From assembly GCA_025602905.1 (NCBI GenBank), contig JAHLKI010000005.1:1380035-1444034 (forward strand): a stretch of 64,000 nt of DNA, given 5' to 3'. A program made the position numbers and the translations under genes. Below are positions 1 to 11,391 of the stretch, in pieces (within the stretch, counting starts at the first letter, position 1; the number at the start of each line of letters is the position of its first letter). Source of the DNA: Phlyctochytrium arcticum (lineage: Eukaryota; Chytridiomycota; Chytridiomycetes; Chytridiales; Chytridiaceae). Below the pieces are notes generated by a model. The model had not been told where the DNA came from. It saw only the letters and a list, made by a program, of their open reading frames with translations, and made no database searches.

Positions 1-607
1 GATTCAACCTGTATTGGATCTACATTTGCTCCAAGCTGAGAAAAGCAAAAGGGGCATTCAAACCTTTAGTCCGAGCCGTCCATATAAAGACATAGAGGTC
101 TCCCTCTCAACAATTGGACAAACGAGTGAATTACCTGTTGCCACATACAAAATGCCGACTAATGCTGCTTTTTGGTACTATGATGTTGTAGTGTGTGTTA
201 TTATATTGCCGTCCTTGACAGAGGTAAATATGAGATCTTAGATGTCGATATTGAGATTCCTTTTAACTGAATTTTGATGTCAAGCAACCCGATACGCCGT
301 TCAACGGCGTCTCGGAACGGTGTCTTACTCAACTTCCGATTTATCAATATCAACCGGATGGTAAGATTTCTGGCTAACGAACATATCTATACACTCCGAA
401 TTGTGAATTAATTTCATCGGCTTTGCAGAGAGTTGCGAGACGTGTCTTATATGTCTGCAGCAACATGACGATGAAGTGATCACAAACTTCAAAGAGCTTC
501 CATGCACACACAAGTTTCATTCCGCTTGTCTGTACTATTGGTTTCAACTGGCATCAACATGTCCCCATTGTCGGGATGACGTGAACGGAAACGCAAATGG
601 ACAATGA
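1..607 (+). CDS. RING-H2 finger protein, 3' part (5' end outside window)
   Basis: The last exon (429-607) reads through a canonical RING-H2 finger, C-x2-C-x16-C-x-H-x2-H-x2-C-x10-C-x2-C, starting at CLIC and ending at CPHC, then stops 9 residues later at 605-607. The preceding exon ends at 360 (GAT G, donor GTAAGA) and joins in phase to 429 (acceptor TTTGCAG), restoring QYQPDESCETCLIC, the usual lead-in of RING-H2 proteins. A further upstream exon open from base 2 to 223 can join at 285 in phase 0 with a 61-nt intron, but that join is weaker. Family knowledge: such proteins are E3 ubiquitin ligases that bind E2 enzymes through the two zinc sites. The very C-terminal RING position is common in this class. 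Substrate and membrane anchoring cannot be judged because the N-terminus is missing. Confidence 0.7.
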
Positions 608-3094
608 CAAAAATGGACAAACGCTCCCTTGCGCCTGCGGGGATAGCTCTGGTTTATTTACTCTTTGTCAGAGAAGGGAAATGGTATTGCAGAAGGCTGT
701 AGCAGCAGAAAGTAGCAGTTGTTGGCATTGTTAGGAACAATAAGTAGAGGAAACAAAAAAATTGTCATCCTGGGGTCACTGGGGGGCAGGATAGGAAAAT
801 ATATCCCAGGATGGGTCCCACAAGAGAGGACAGGAAATGTCGAGAAGGGATGGGGGATAAATGTTACAACCAAGTAAGATATGGAAGGCAAGTAAGAACA
901 TGACAAGACGGGCACGGCAGGATAGTAGCCTCTTAGATTCAAAACGGTAGTTAATCAATTAAGGGAGAGTAAAGGGGGGTCCAGTAGTAAGACGAAGATG
1001 GAAAGAAAGAGATAAAATGGCAGGCATCTTAGATTCAAACGGTCGCTAGTGCAATGGATAGTAAAGGGAGTCCAATAGTTCTAGTAGGACAGAGAGATGG
1101 AAAGAAAAAAAAAGATGGCGGGCAGCCCTCTTAGATTCATACGGTAGTTATATGCAACGCCAGCGTCCAAATGGAAAAGCTCAAAAAGTTTAGGCAGAGA
1201 TGGTTGTTGCACATTTTGGCGAGGGTGGTGGATGCATACCACGCTCCCCTCTCGGACGAGTCCGTGTTTGGCTAAATGTATATATCTTCTCGGTTGCACA
1301 TACTGCGCTTTCTGTTTTTCGTTGTGTTCTGCTGACTCTTTCTATGTGTCTTTTTCTCAAACATCTCACCCCGAGCTACATACATAGACCTCGTGGGGGA
1401 AAAAAACAGAACCTTTCGTGCGCACGACACAACAAAAGCGTCTAGGAATACTTATCCGGACCAAACCGAGTCGTGTGGATATATCATACATCATCATCAT
1501 CATCATCAGAAAGGGGGGGGGGGGGTTCAGTCAGAAACGTTTTCCAGGTAGGTATTATTATTTTTGCAAGGTTTGGATTGCGCCTTTGGGGATGCAAAGT
1601 AGACGGCATATTCATACGCAAATGGAACATATAGCGCAACTTTTGGATTGATCAACTTATCCGTCAAGGGTTATCCCTCCCACCATGGCTTTTATCCAAA
1701 AAGGCAGTAAGGGTATAAATGGATTTCTGCCAGTAGTTGAATATCAAGTCTTTGCAAATGATTTCTCACAAGAAACGAGTTGTGTGACAAAAAAAAAATT
1801 TGGTGTAGTGGGCATGTACATTTTCTCAGGGGTCGGTTGCAAATCACTCCTACATATCTTGACTCGTAAGCATTGGTCGTCTTAACTTGAAAGTATATAT
1901 CCCTAGTTTTTCATATCTAGAAGTGGGCAGGGTATATATTCAAGGATCCCACAAAACGAACCGAAATACCGTTTTTGTTTTGGGGGAATGTATACACCCG
2001 AGAAAAATGCCCGTTTCGATCCCTCTCTGATGCTCTCACACAAACATAGCCTACACCAATAGATGTAGTTGACAACCCCTAATATTTTGCAATCGATGGT
2101 CTATAAAGCATGCTACAGAGAGTGTTTTTGTAAAGAGTTGGACATATTTTACGGTACACGCAAGTTGGGGTTTTTTTTCCCACGGTGTGTATTATGCTTG
2201 GAGAGAAGAGAGATACATCCCTATTCGTTTTTCGTTTTCATGGGGCTATACACTTAAAGGGTTGAATAGTGATTTGTTGGAGCACTACATATATTCTTTC
2301 AGAGACCACCAGAGGGCAAACTGATTTATCGAATAGGTGTTGCATTAAACACACATGAACTCTTGGATAACACTTTTACTTTAGTTGTGTAGAAGAAAGG
2401 ACGTCAATGGGACGAGAATATAGAGAGAGAGAGAGAAAGAGAGAGAGAGAGTTGGCCAAACCACTTGATTTTTACGCAAGGAAACTAAACATCTTTGCCA
2501 GGCGGGTGAGAAACATATAACCCTTCCGCGGGGTTATATACTTCCAATTTGGTGTTGTTCTGTTACCAAAAGACCATGATGAGAGAGTAACACAGCATGT
2601 ATATATATCACCATGGAGAGTGGGGAACTCCTACTTTCCTCGGGAATGCAAAACTAAGAGGAACCACCCCCTGCCTCGAAACCAAATCGAATGAAATTTA
2701 TATTTCAAAAAACAACCAATATAAACAGAAAAGAAAAAATCTATCCGCCTATAGCCAATCCACAAACTTTTCACTTCACCACTCTTCACCCCTCTTCCCA
2801 ATCAGCTTTTGACTTGCCCCGACAATACTCTTTTCCGAGAGTATACCCTCTACATACTTTTTCCCCAATTTGTGACGGTGTGTCGGGTTCTTCTTGCATT
2901 GTAATACTATTCACAGACCCAAAAAAAACACATAAACACTCACCCGTTTTCTTGCATACTTCCCCTATTCTTTGCTCGGGTTGAACATCTACACATTTTA
3001 TTTTTTTTGTCCAGGTGACAGCGCTGGCAAGCATTGTAATAATATTCACAAAAAAAAAGAAAACAAAACATAACAAAGTAGTAAAAATCTCTCT
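608..3094. other. Intergenic stretch with repeats and low complexity
   Basis: No convincing gene seen. Holds one copy of the dispersed repeat (about 620-1200), a TCA microsatellite at about 1490-1509, a G run at 1513-1525 and a GA-rich tract at about 2421-2452. The last part (about 2600-3094) is AT- and pyrimidine-rich and lies downstream of the stress-protein stop, so it probably contains that gene's 3' UTR. Confidence 0.6.
620..1200 (+). repeat. Dispersed repeat family, copy A
   Basis: The block starting with GCGCCTGCGGGGATAGCTCT is recognisable again at 61556 onward in the same order (TGGTTTATTT, GGGAAATGGTAT, GCAGCAGAAAGTA, CAGTTGTTGGCATTG, then AAGATATGGAAGG). Downstream it breaks into the degenerate unit containing TCTTAGATTCAAACGG and AGAGATGGAAAGAAA that fills 62-64 kb. 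No coding sequence is recognised in it. Element class unknown. Confidence 0.7.
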
Positions 3095-4860
3095 CTACCG
3101 CCTGGCCTCCACCACTTCCACCTCCATTCCCTGGGGTACAAACCCCCCTTCAGCCGTATGAAAAAATGCTCCACTCAACCGTTTCCGTCCATTCCCCACA
3201 ACCAACACACCGGGTTGTTCCTCTTGCACTACTTCCCGAATAATCCTCCGCGGCTCCCCGACCCGGTACTTGACGACCACATCCACACACTTTTTGCCGG
3301 ATTTGCCGAGTTGACGAAGAGCGTGACAGGTTACCCGGTCGGCTTCTTCTCGAGCCCGGGACTCGATCGTGGACAACATGTCTGATGCGGATTTGTAGCC
3401 TCCTGTGAACAATTGCAAAAAAATGAGTTAGTTCTCTTGTAACACTCTTGCACTCTTGCACTCTTTGTATGTAGATAACCCCTTCCCAATCAACTCCATC
3501 CTCATCCACCCTCATCAACTCCATTCGAGTCTGTAAGTAAACGCATGCTACCGCTCGGGGTCGTCATAATCAAGTGTCTAGACCCCGAACCGCGCTCCCG
3601 CTCGCCAATTTCCCTTTGGGAAATTGTCTCGCTCGTCGGGATTCCTCCCCTCCCCGCTTCGCTCGGGGTCGTCATAAATGACTTTTGCTAGACCCCGAAA
3701 TGCCTCGCTATCGCTCGGCGTCTTGCTCGCTATCGCTCGCACTCGATTTTGCTTTGCAAAATCTTGGCGCGCCCATCCATTTTTCCTTCGGAAAAATGTC
3801 TGGGCCACGCTCGGGCTCGTCGTTCCTCACCTTTAAAACCCTTTTGCTCCCTAACAACCCTGAGAATAACAATGGCATCGCCACTCTTGACGACATTCTC
3901 ACAAGCCCAGTCCAAAGTCAGGAGACCTTCCTGATCAGCCGCATCCACGGCAATCATGACTGTCCTGTCGGTAGGTTCGACATGGACGGCCTTCTTCTTC
4001 AAAACATCAGCCGAATCCAGCGACTCTGGGGTGCCCGGCCTAGAGTCAGCGGAAAGAGAGCGATCGGCATGAATGGTGAATGCAAAAGCGGATGGAGTAG
4101 AAGTTGAAGTAGACTGAATTTGAACACCGGGGAGTTGCGAGGGTGTGGGTCGATCCGTCGTAAAATTAAAGCTTCCCGAGAGAGAAGGGGAAGCGGGGCC
4201 CCAGATACTGCCTCCAGCGAGGATTCCGCCTGCGCCGGGGGTAGTGGGTCCCGTCAGGATAGGTGGGGGTGTTTGAGTCCCACCGTTTAAAGATGTGACT
4301 GACGGAACAAAGAAACCGGGGATAAAAGGGGATGGTCTGACCAGAGAAGAAGGAGTTGTGGTGCCTGGCGTACCACCTGAAGCAGGGTGATGAGCCTGAA
4401 GGTACTGTTGAGCGGAAGTGTACTGATACGAATGGTTATGATGGACGGGAGCGGGTGGGCCTCGGACTGAGGCACTGGGAGTAGCGGTTCGTGAAGAGTA
4501 GGCTTTACTGATGGAATCCCAGGAAGAATGCGAGCCTACGCCGACCGCCGTTGACGCCAAGGAGACTAAATCGTCTTTGGAGTTTGTGCGTTGGAGGTCT
4601 GATGGTGGTGGTGGTGGTAAAGTGGAAGGGAGGGTGAATGTTTGGAGGGTATCCGAGGAGGAGGGGTCCTTTGCGTGATTGTCGGGTTTAGTGAAAGTGG
4701 TGGACGTCCGGTAGCGAGACGTGTCTTGGTAGGAACAGGCTCTGGAATTCAGCAAAGGGCGGCCCTGTCGTCGGTCATTGTTTTCTCCACTAGTAAAAGC
4801 CAGTGGGTTATTGTTCCCTGCTGTTGTTGCGGCCCCGGTGGAAGAGTGTCCTGTGGCCAT
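3095..4860 (-). CDS. Universal stress protein (USP) domain protein with long disordered N-terminus
   Basis: Two exons: 4860-3831 and 3402-3095, joined in phase 1 (donor GTGAGG, acceptor TTCACAG with ACTAAC branch), giving 445 residues. Residues 1 to about 285 are Ser/Thr/Pro/Gly-rich and look disordered. The USP (UspA-type) fold follows: first strand DRTVMIAVDA, helix around LDWACENVV, strand AIVILRVVRE, then after the intron VVVKYRVGEP and VLVVGNG. The nucleotide-binding signature normally seen as G-x2-G-x9-G-S is degenerate here (GNGRKRLSGAFF), so ATP binding is doubtful. USPs act in stress adaptation in the cytosol; the exact role is not predictable. The odd part is the 428-nt intron, several times longer than most introns in the window and full of hairpins. 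Confidence 0.8.
3552..3798. repeat. Array of five short hairpins inside the USP intron
   Basis: Seen directly: TCGGGGTC / GACCCCGA stems at 3555-3562/3581-3588 and again at 3663-3670/3691-3698 (parts of a direct repeat CGCTCGGGGTCGTCATAA). Three tight hairpins have a 3-nt loop: CAATTTCCC-TTT-GGGAAATTG (3606-3626), GATTTTGC-TTT-GCAAAATC (3745-3763) and CATTTTTCC-TTC-GGAAAAATG (3778-3798). The spacers are rich in CGCTCG. The design is uniform (8-9 bp stem, TTT or TTC loop) although the stem sequences differ. Confidence 0.8.
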
Positions 4861-5903
4861 TTGATTTGTTTGCTCTCGTTGCTCGTTGCTCGTTCGTTGA
4901 AAGTCGATTGCGCACTAGCTAGCTTAAAAGCAGAAAGTCAGTCCCATATTGCTCTCTTTCAAAAAAGTCCCGCACACCACATTTTACCTGTGGTGATATC
5001 CCGTTCACTGCTCACGAAAGACAAAAGTCACAGGAAAAGGAAATGTCTCGCGAGAAATAAAGAATGAAATTGAAAGAAAAAAAAACCGGGCATGGTTGGC
5101 CGCGATGACGGAATCCGCCCCCCGGTGCAATTGACGCGTTTCCTAGTACGACGGGGCTAGGGTTAGTCATTAATGAAAGTGGGGGAGCAGGGGCAGCCAA
5201 GCCACCCTTTGGGAAATTGTTACTTATAGGGGGGGCTATGGGGGGGCTATCATTTGGACTGAAGGGACGTTGGGACTGCTATATGGGACTGACTATACTC
5301 AAGCATAGGGGGCCCAAGGAAGGGGGGGGCTCTTATAGCGGCACCCATTCTCAACAAGTGACCAGGAGCATCTTCTCTCTTCTTTACCATCCACTGAACA
5401 GAGACTATCCTCTCAGAGACGGCGACTGCACGAGATCCCCAGGCAAAATGGAATTCTAACGGTATTCCTTGATAGAGTCAAGTACGGAGCTCGTTCGGGC
5501 CACAAGTCAGAGGTTTTCTCCACACACACACACAAACAGCTCTCCGGCCCCTGGAAGAGAAGGGAATCAACATTATGCAAAGGTCATACAAAGGAAATGT
5601 CTGAACAGGAGGGGTTTGAATGGTGCCAAGTACGCCAAGCGAATTACATATATATATATGGAAAGTAGAACAGAACCCATCTCCACGGGGAGCCGGCACG
5701 GTTGGGACAAGCCAGATTATTGTCCTAGCCGCGCAATGGTTTTTTGGAATACGGGTCCAAGATGCAAAAATGGAAAGAGGTAGCAGTATCGATAGCCACA
5801 TTGGCATTTTTTTATGACGAGTTTTCAAAAAGGTGTTGTTGAACGATGAATGGTATGCCCAGGCGTCATCAAAAGGGTATAGTCAGACAGCGATGACGAT
5901 ATT

Positions 5904-7296
5904 TTAGTAGCTAAACTTCCAAAAAGTACTTTGACCTACCCTCAGCACTATTGGGTTGCGCGAGGGGGAGAGGCCAGGGTATGAATAGTGCATGGTACAT
6001 ATAAAAAAAAATTTAATGATCGGGACTATGAATGTCTCTGTGTGAGAAAATACAAAGAAATCTTTGTTGTCATGCTGTTGCCAAATAAAATGAGAGAGGG
6101 AGGGGGTACGATGAGGATGGAAACAGAAAAGACAAGGAGATATAGCTCGATGAGAAATTTCTGTTTTTTTTTTTTTTGAATGGCTACGTGTTCCTGTTGA
6201 GATTCGGAAATGGTATTTCCAGCAATCTTTGAGTTTATTTGCTTTTAGATATACGAGTATGCATGTACCAAAAAAAATGACGAAAAATGTTGATAACAAA
6301 GATGCGAGCATGTTATAAATCAAGCCAGAGATTTTTTTTCCAAACGAGGGAAGCGTCACACACCCGTTGAAGACAATTATGCTGATGCAGTCAATTTGAG
6401 TATCGGTTCCCAATCTTTTGGTTGGTTCGGTCAGTGCGGCAAGGCTGTCCGGGGCAAATAAAGGCATGGAGGGTATGTGGACGCCGGTGGGATAAAATGT
6501 CGATGAACCAGGGTCTGTTGGGTTCCCCCACATTATCTCGTTCCGACGACTTTGAACTTTTGTGATATCCTTCCCGGCTTCTTTGTTGATTCGCAATGGC
6601 AAATTTGGTGGTGTCTGAAGACTGAAAGCAAGAAAAATCACTTGTAAGCACAAGCAATCTTCTAATTGCAAGAAGTAGACGGAAGATTTGCCCATGCAAA
6701 AGTTACCGAGAGAATGTAAATGCAGCTGGGTATAAAAGTCTACTCCACAGTGCATGGTCAAAAAATGAAAAGACCCACATATCAAGAGGGATTTTTTTAC
6801 AAAGTTGTCTTTGGGTCTATTGGAAACATACCATTTCTGCTGTAACCAGGTGTACCCAAAAAAATGCCTTTCAAAAGGGGCGTATTTTCGGAATAGGACC
6901 CTTTTTTTCGTTGTTCAAGATGAGATTACATTCTAGATGTCGTTTTTGCATAAAGGAGAAGCACAGTAAAGTCAATGAGACTTTTATAGATTTGTTGGGA
7001 AGGAAGGGGGGGGGGGGGGGGTATGAACCGCACCTAGACACAGAAACTTTCAATACGAGCAATATATCGTATGTATGATTGAGTTTTTTTGCGACCTGGT
7101 CAAAGAACACCAAAGTACCATCAGAAGTGGAGCACCCAGCAGCGGCTAATGTGAGTACACCCTCCCAATTCTCTTTTGAATACGAGTTCCGATCAAATAC
7201 GTTGTCGTGGATAATAGTCTCTCTGCTGATTGTACTTCCATTTGTTGTTGGATGTGAGGAAGATTTGAGAGACGGAGGAGGTGTGCGATTTTTTTT
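5904..7296 (-). CDS. Possible unresolved minus-strand gene fragments
   Basis: Not recognised. Two stretches look exon-like. From 7296 (after acceptor TTCTATCAG) to about 7096 a frame is open without a start codon and reads well (includes NGSTISRETIIHDNV and LTLAAAGCSTSDGTLVFF); it could end at a CAG/GTCGCA donor. From 6621 (after a TTCTTGCTTTCAG acceptor) two overlapping frames remain open to about 6390. I could not join them into one protein or find a start codon or domain. This may be a real unknown gene, a decayed one, or chance. Confidence 0.25.
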
Positions 7297-7544
7297 CTGA
7301 TAGAACCTTTTTTGTTTTCTTACAATTTTTGGATTTTGAAAATGTGCTTGCTTTTTGCTTCAAGACAGATTTTTATAGTCTCTGCTCTTGCCCCCAAAAA
7401 AAAAGACGGCAAACAAGGGAAGATACAGGAAGACATCACTACTAACAACAACAGTCAAATTATCAGCAGCTGGACTATATCTGGACCCAGCAGGGTGATA
7501 TAGAGGGTTCTACCTTACCATATAACGGATAATGATCGGAATGT

Positions 7545-7605
7545 GATCGGAATCCACCGTGGATCAAGTATACGTACCCCGGGAATACCCAAAGGTACAT
7601 AAGTT
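7545..7605 (+). repeat. Bipartite repeat motif, copy M1 (downstream of S41 copy 1)
   Basis: Contains GATCGGAATCCACCG followed about 27 nt later by CCCGGGAATACCC and then GGTACATAAG. The same two boxes in the same order occur at four other places, each downstream of an S41 gene (see findings). Confidence 0.6.
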
Positions 7606-7953
7606 TCTACCCCTGGGCGTCGTGGATTTCCCAGCACGTCCACCCACCCTTTACCTTATTTTCATGTATCTTATACAGGCACCGGGACTCGATAGCAACG
7701 CACAGGGGCAATTAGTTTTGGCTTCTAGCCAGATGCTTGGTGTGTTTGCTTGCTCTGCCCCGAAAATCAAGCCTTTACCAGTCTCAATGAATTTTGTAAA
7801 TGAGTTATGATGGTTCGCTCTGGATGTTGAAAGCGTCTGAGGTTTGAAGAAGAGGATCAAATTTTTTTTTCTATGAATGTCTTCTGGTGAGGTGCCAATG
7901 AAACAATTATACCCAATCTAAAGAATACCTTCCTTGGATTCTACATATATATT

Positions 7954-10303
7954 CTATCCTGACACTATCAAGTTCCGAATAACATGCAGACCGGTCTACA
8001 AGACTTTTAATCTCCAAACTCGTGAATTGAATGCTCAAAAGGGGCAAATCCAGAGTCGAATCGTGTCATGTTCGAGACAGTAAAAATTTACTTGGTCGGT
8101 GAAAGGACTCACTTTGTCCACGAGGACGTCATCGTTGGAGAACGCGATGCCAGTTTTAGGGTCGTAGCGGGAGAGTACCATGGTAAATTGTAAAGGTAGA
8201 TCTGCGAGAGTCTTTTGGTAGCTATCAATTCTCCCTTGCACACTTCACTCTCAGTTGAGCACTTGTGATCAGTGATTAGGCTACCCTTTGAATCTCGGAC
8301 CTCGATTCGGTCAAAGCCGCTTTGCATTGAACGGAATAGCAAAGTTGGTGAGGAAGCGCAATCCGAACGGTGACTGAAAACGTAACTTTGAGCGGCCGTC
8401 CTTGGCAGCCTGCTGTTTGAGACGCATGGCAATCCGTTTGAATTGAGGAAACACATCTCCTTGTGTTTGCGTCAATTCGGCTGTTGTTTGCCGAATGACT
8501 TTGTCCACTTTAACTCCTGCATCTTCCAGTAGTTTACCAGCATTCCGGCCAATTCTCACGGCTTGCCGAATAGCGACCCGCATGCCACCGGTACCGGGCA
8601 CCGGAATTGTCTTGTTGTTGGCATCATTGCCCAGGGATCCCTCGAAAGGAAGCGGCTTGAAGATGGCCGGAGCCAACTCTCGCAAGAAAGTGGCATGATC
8701 AAACACGTTGGCTCCCCCGGCTCCCGTTTGTGGGTCTTCCCCGAAAATGATGGCCGCACCGTTATCTTGCATTCCGGCACAGAGGAAATCACAGGCCGAG
8801 TAGCACTGTCCGTCGGTCAATACGGCAACAGGTCTGAGGTACGCATGCCCGTCCATATTTATCTGTATCGACCGGAAAAAATCCTACAGGCTTGGTCATC
8901 TTATCCGTAGGCGCAGCATGTTGTAACGCCAGTCGTTCCGCACGAAACTGGTCCGAGGCAATACTTTCATTTCCAAAAAGAAGACAGTTGGTGGGGATGA
9001 TTGATGGCTTGGGTTTGAACGGGTTGAGTCACTCCCGCAAACCACTGGTAGATACTTTCCGCAACCAGGACTTGGCCGCCACCATTCCCGCGCACGTCAA
9101 ACAAGATTCCATCTGTGTTGCTCAGAGTATCCGTCAACAGCGTCCTGATAACATCAAGGACTTTGGCAGGCAACAAGACATTGTTTTGAAAACTGTTCAA
9201 ACGTACAACACCCATTGTAAAGTCCCTGGCCTTGTATGTGGTGTAAAGCACGGGGGAGCCTGGAATCGGATCCCTTAGCATTTGATGGAGGAAGAGGAGG
9301 AGGAGGTGTATCACGTTCCTTTGGCGCGTTTCTGATACACTTACGGTTCCCCTGAACCACATAAGGAACTTTCAAAATGGTGGAATTTCCCGTTTCTTGG
9401 CCAATAAATCCAAACTCGATTTCGTTGTTGCTCGGCAATGGATAATTGCCTGCAAATCGTCTCGATAGCATATTGAGGGCCTGTCGATACCCGCCAAACT
9501 GATTTGCCCCCGCCCGTCAGATTTTGCACTGAGATCCAGTAGTCCCGGAAGGATTTGCCGTCAATCGTGTCCAGACGATCTCCTGGCTTGATGGCGAACA
9601 CCTCGGGTGGAAACAGGGCATTGTACTCTGGATTTTGAGAAACGGCACGAACAACGACTCGAGGGTTCATGACGATATCCTCACTCGTCACAAAGTCAAG
9701 ATCGTAGGGCGTTCCAACCAAGTAGCAGCTATGCTGGCCACCAATGAGAAAGTTGGTGTGCAAATCCCGGAGGGAAAGGGCATGTCTTGCCATGGCATAA
9801 CTAAAAGTCTTTGTTGGTCATGTTTCCCGCATTTTTGAGAATATCGCTGAAACTTGCAATGGCATCTACGCCGTCTGAAGAAAGCAAAAATAGTTTAGTA
9901 TGAGAAAATCTTTCGCACAACGCCAACATAGTGATCTAAATACATTACAGTTTTTGAGTTTTTCATCCACGTGCGCGAATACATTGAGAGTCTCTTGTCG
10001 TTGCTGCGCGACAAAGACGCGTTCCTCGGGTGTGTACGGCAGGAATGTCATGTTCTCACGCACATCCTTTAAAAGTGCCAATTCAAAATTTTCACCAAGT
10101 TTGCGAGTTTCCTTTGGGTTGTTGGGTGAACCGGTCGGTTGTGGTGCGGAAGGGGCGTTTGAACCGTGCGCTACCGATGTCGTGCTGGGCGATGATGTCT
10201 TGCCCAACGATTTGGTGGTAGATACCCTTGATGATGGGAAGGTTGTCTGAGCTGATGCCGACAGTATTGCGGTCACTGCAATAATGTACCTCAGCAGCAA
10301 CAT
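7954..10303 (-). pseudogene. S41-type protease copy 1, decayed
   Basis: Homologous to the intact copies 3 and 4 from the signal peptide start (ATG at 10303, MLLLRYIIAVTAILS) to the position of the native stop (7954-7956). Exon 1 ends near 9951 and exon 2 starts after TTCTTCAG near 9874. The frame is broken by an extra T at the DFSYAM motif (about 9807), an extra base in the GGGGGC run (about 9510), further shifts near 9350 and 8900-8860, and an internal deletion of about 337 nt at about 8225 that joins the GELIATK region to the C-terminal part. The nucleophile motif TDGQCYSACD and the acidic GEDPQTGAGG loop are still readable (8856-8311). Clearly non-functional as a full protease. It forms the left arm of an inverted pair with copy 2. 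Confidence 0.9.
9406..10009 (-). repeat. 604-nt block identical to copy 2 (inverted repeat, left arm)
   Basis: Read as reverse complement, 10009-9406 matches 11695-12298 base for base over 604 nt as far as I could compare by eye, including the intron and two frame-disrupting insertions. On both sides the two copies diverge noticeably (for example VAHGSNAPSAPQ versus VAQTQTGTNSPSAPQ in exon 1). Confidence 0.8.
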
Positions 10304-11391
10304 GATGGCCTGAATATGGACGACCAGATGTTGCTCGCACAAAGAAAAAGTGTGCACATCACGGCCATACAAACTCAGATTTCGGGTGTCATATAATGCA
10401 ATCCTGTGTCAAACTCCGGACGGCGACAGCTTGAGGGAGCGCAATCATGTTTGTGGAAGTCTGCGCCCCGTATAAGCATTCAACGGTTGGTTGCATGGCG
10501 TACATGGTCGGGTGAAGAGTTCTGATCCCAAGATATTTTTCTTGGACATCAAACTCTGAAGCCGGACAGAAGAATGGCTTAGCGAGCGCAGTAATTCTGT
10601 TTGACAAATCTAGCAGACCACTGAGAATTGTTCAAAAAACGGGCATCAAATCATGTTAAAGCAATGGCAGGCCCCGCTATCGGGTGGGTACAGAAAATGT
10701 TTCTGAAGTGTCAAATCTGTCGATTTAATACCATTGAAAAACCAGTCATTTCTTCTTTGCTTTCACATCTGTTAAATATTTTCTCTTTTCCGTTCACGAA
10801 ATTAAATCCGACGTGAAGAAAGACCTCTGGTACAACCGCGTTTAGCCTGCATGGACCACCGGTGAAAAAAGCACTCGCTTGAAGAGAGCGCCCGGCAAGG
10901 CGCAGGTGGCTGCTTGCCTGGTTCTGCAGGTTATTTCTTTCCCCGGCATGTGGCTTACCCTGCACTGATGTTTTATGTCGGTGTGTTTCAAAGTTGCCAA
11001 AGGCTCGACTGACAAAGTCGCAATTCCGATGCTGACTAAGCCGCAATGAACGCGTCTGAACTGAACGCGTCGCGACCCCGGACGCGACTCTGAGACTCTC
11101 CGCAGACTTGGCTAAGCTAGCCATACAGTATGTGGCTTACTGTGCGCTAGGTGTGTATGTCAGTGCTTTGGTTTATGTGTTCCATGTTGCCAAGGGCTCG
11201 AGTAAATAAATGATGAGGGTGTTGATCCGCGATGTTGCCGACGTCGAATTTGCGATAAATTCGGTAGAAAAAAATGGAGAATGGATGAAATATTGGATCA
11301 GATGTGAAGTAAATTTGGACACCAGAAATATAGATCGAATGAGTTTATAAGGTCATGATAAGGCAACTCCTTCCCTGCACGTCAGGCCATC
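10304..11391. promoter_or_regulatory. Shared upstream region between the two head-to-head S41 copies
   Basis: No gene seen. The part next to copy 1 (about 10390-10600, minus) carries the module with GCTTATACGGGGCGCAGACT and ACATGATTGCGCTC that recurs upstream of copy 3 at 44650-44850. The part next to copy 2 (about 10930-11280) carries CCGATGCTGACTAAGCCGCA (11026-11045), GTTGCCAAGGGCTC and AATTTGCGATAAATTC, which recur at 43683-44000. Promoters of both copies probably lie here. Confidence 0.5.

Larger units (their letters stand above)
4861..7953. other. Intergenic stretch between USP gene and S41 copy 1
   Basis: Upstream of the USP start the sequence is G-rich (runs of 6-8 G at 5228-5330), which may be promoter-associated. 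5470-5900 shows nothing recognisable. 5990-6290 is AT-rich with homopolymers. A 16-nt G run lies at about 7006-7021. A possible minus-strand gene (next entry) and the first copy of the bipartite motif (7545-7605) are also here. Confidence 0.5.

Noticed and set aside
5904..6785. 293-codon minus-strand open frame as a single-exon gene
   Set aside because: It runs through homopolymer-rich AT sequence, has no domain and contains what look like a splice acceptor and competing frames; kept only as a possible exon region.
9866..9951. Alternative reading of the S41 copy 1 and 2 intron as coding
   Set aside because: The in-frame extension is not conserved in copies 3-5, whose introns differ in sequence but share position, branch point and acceptor.
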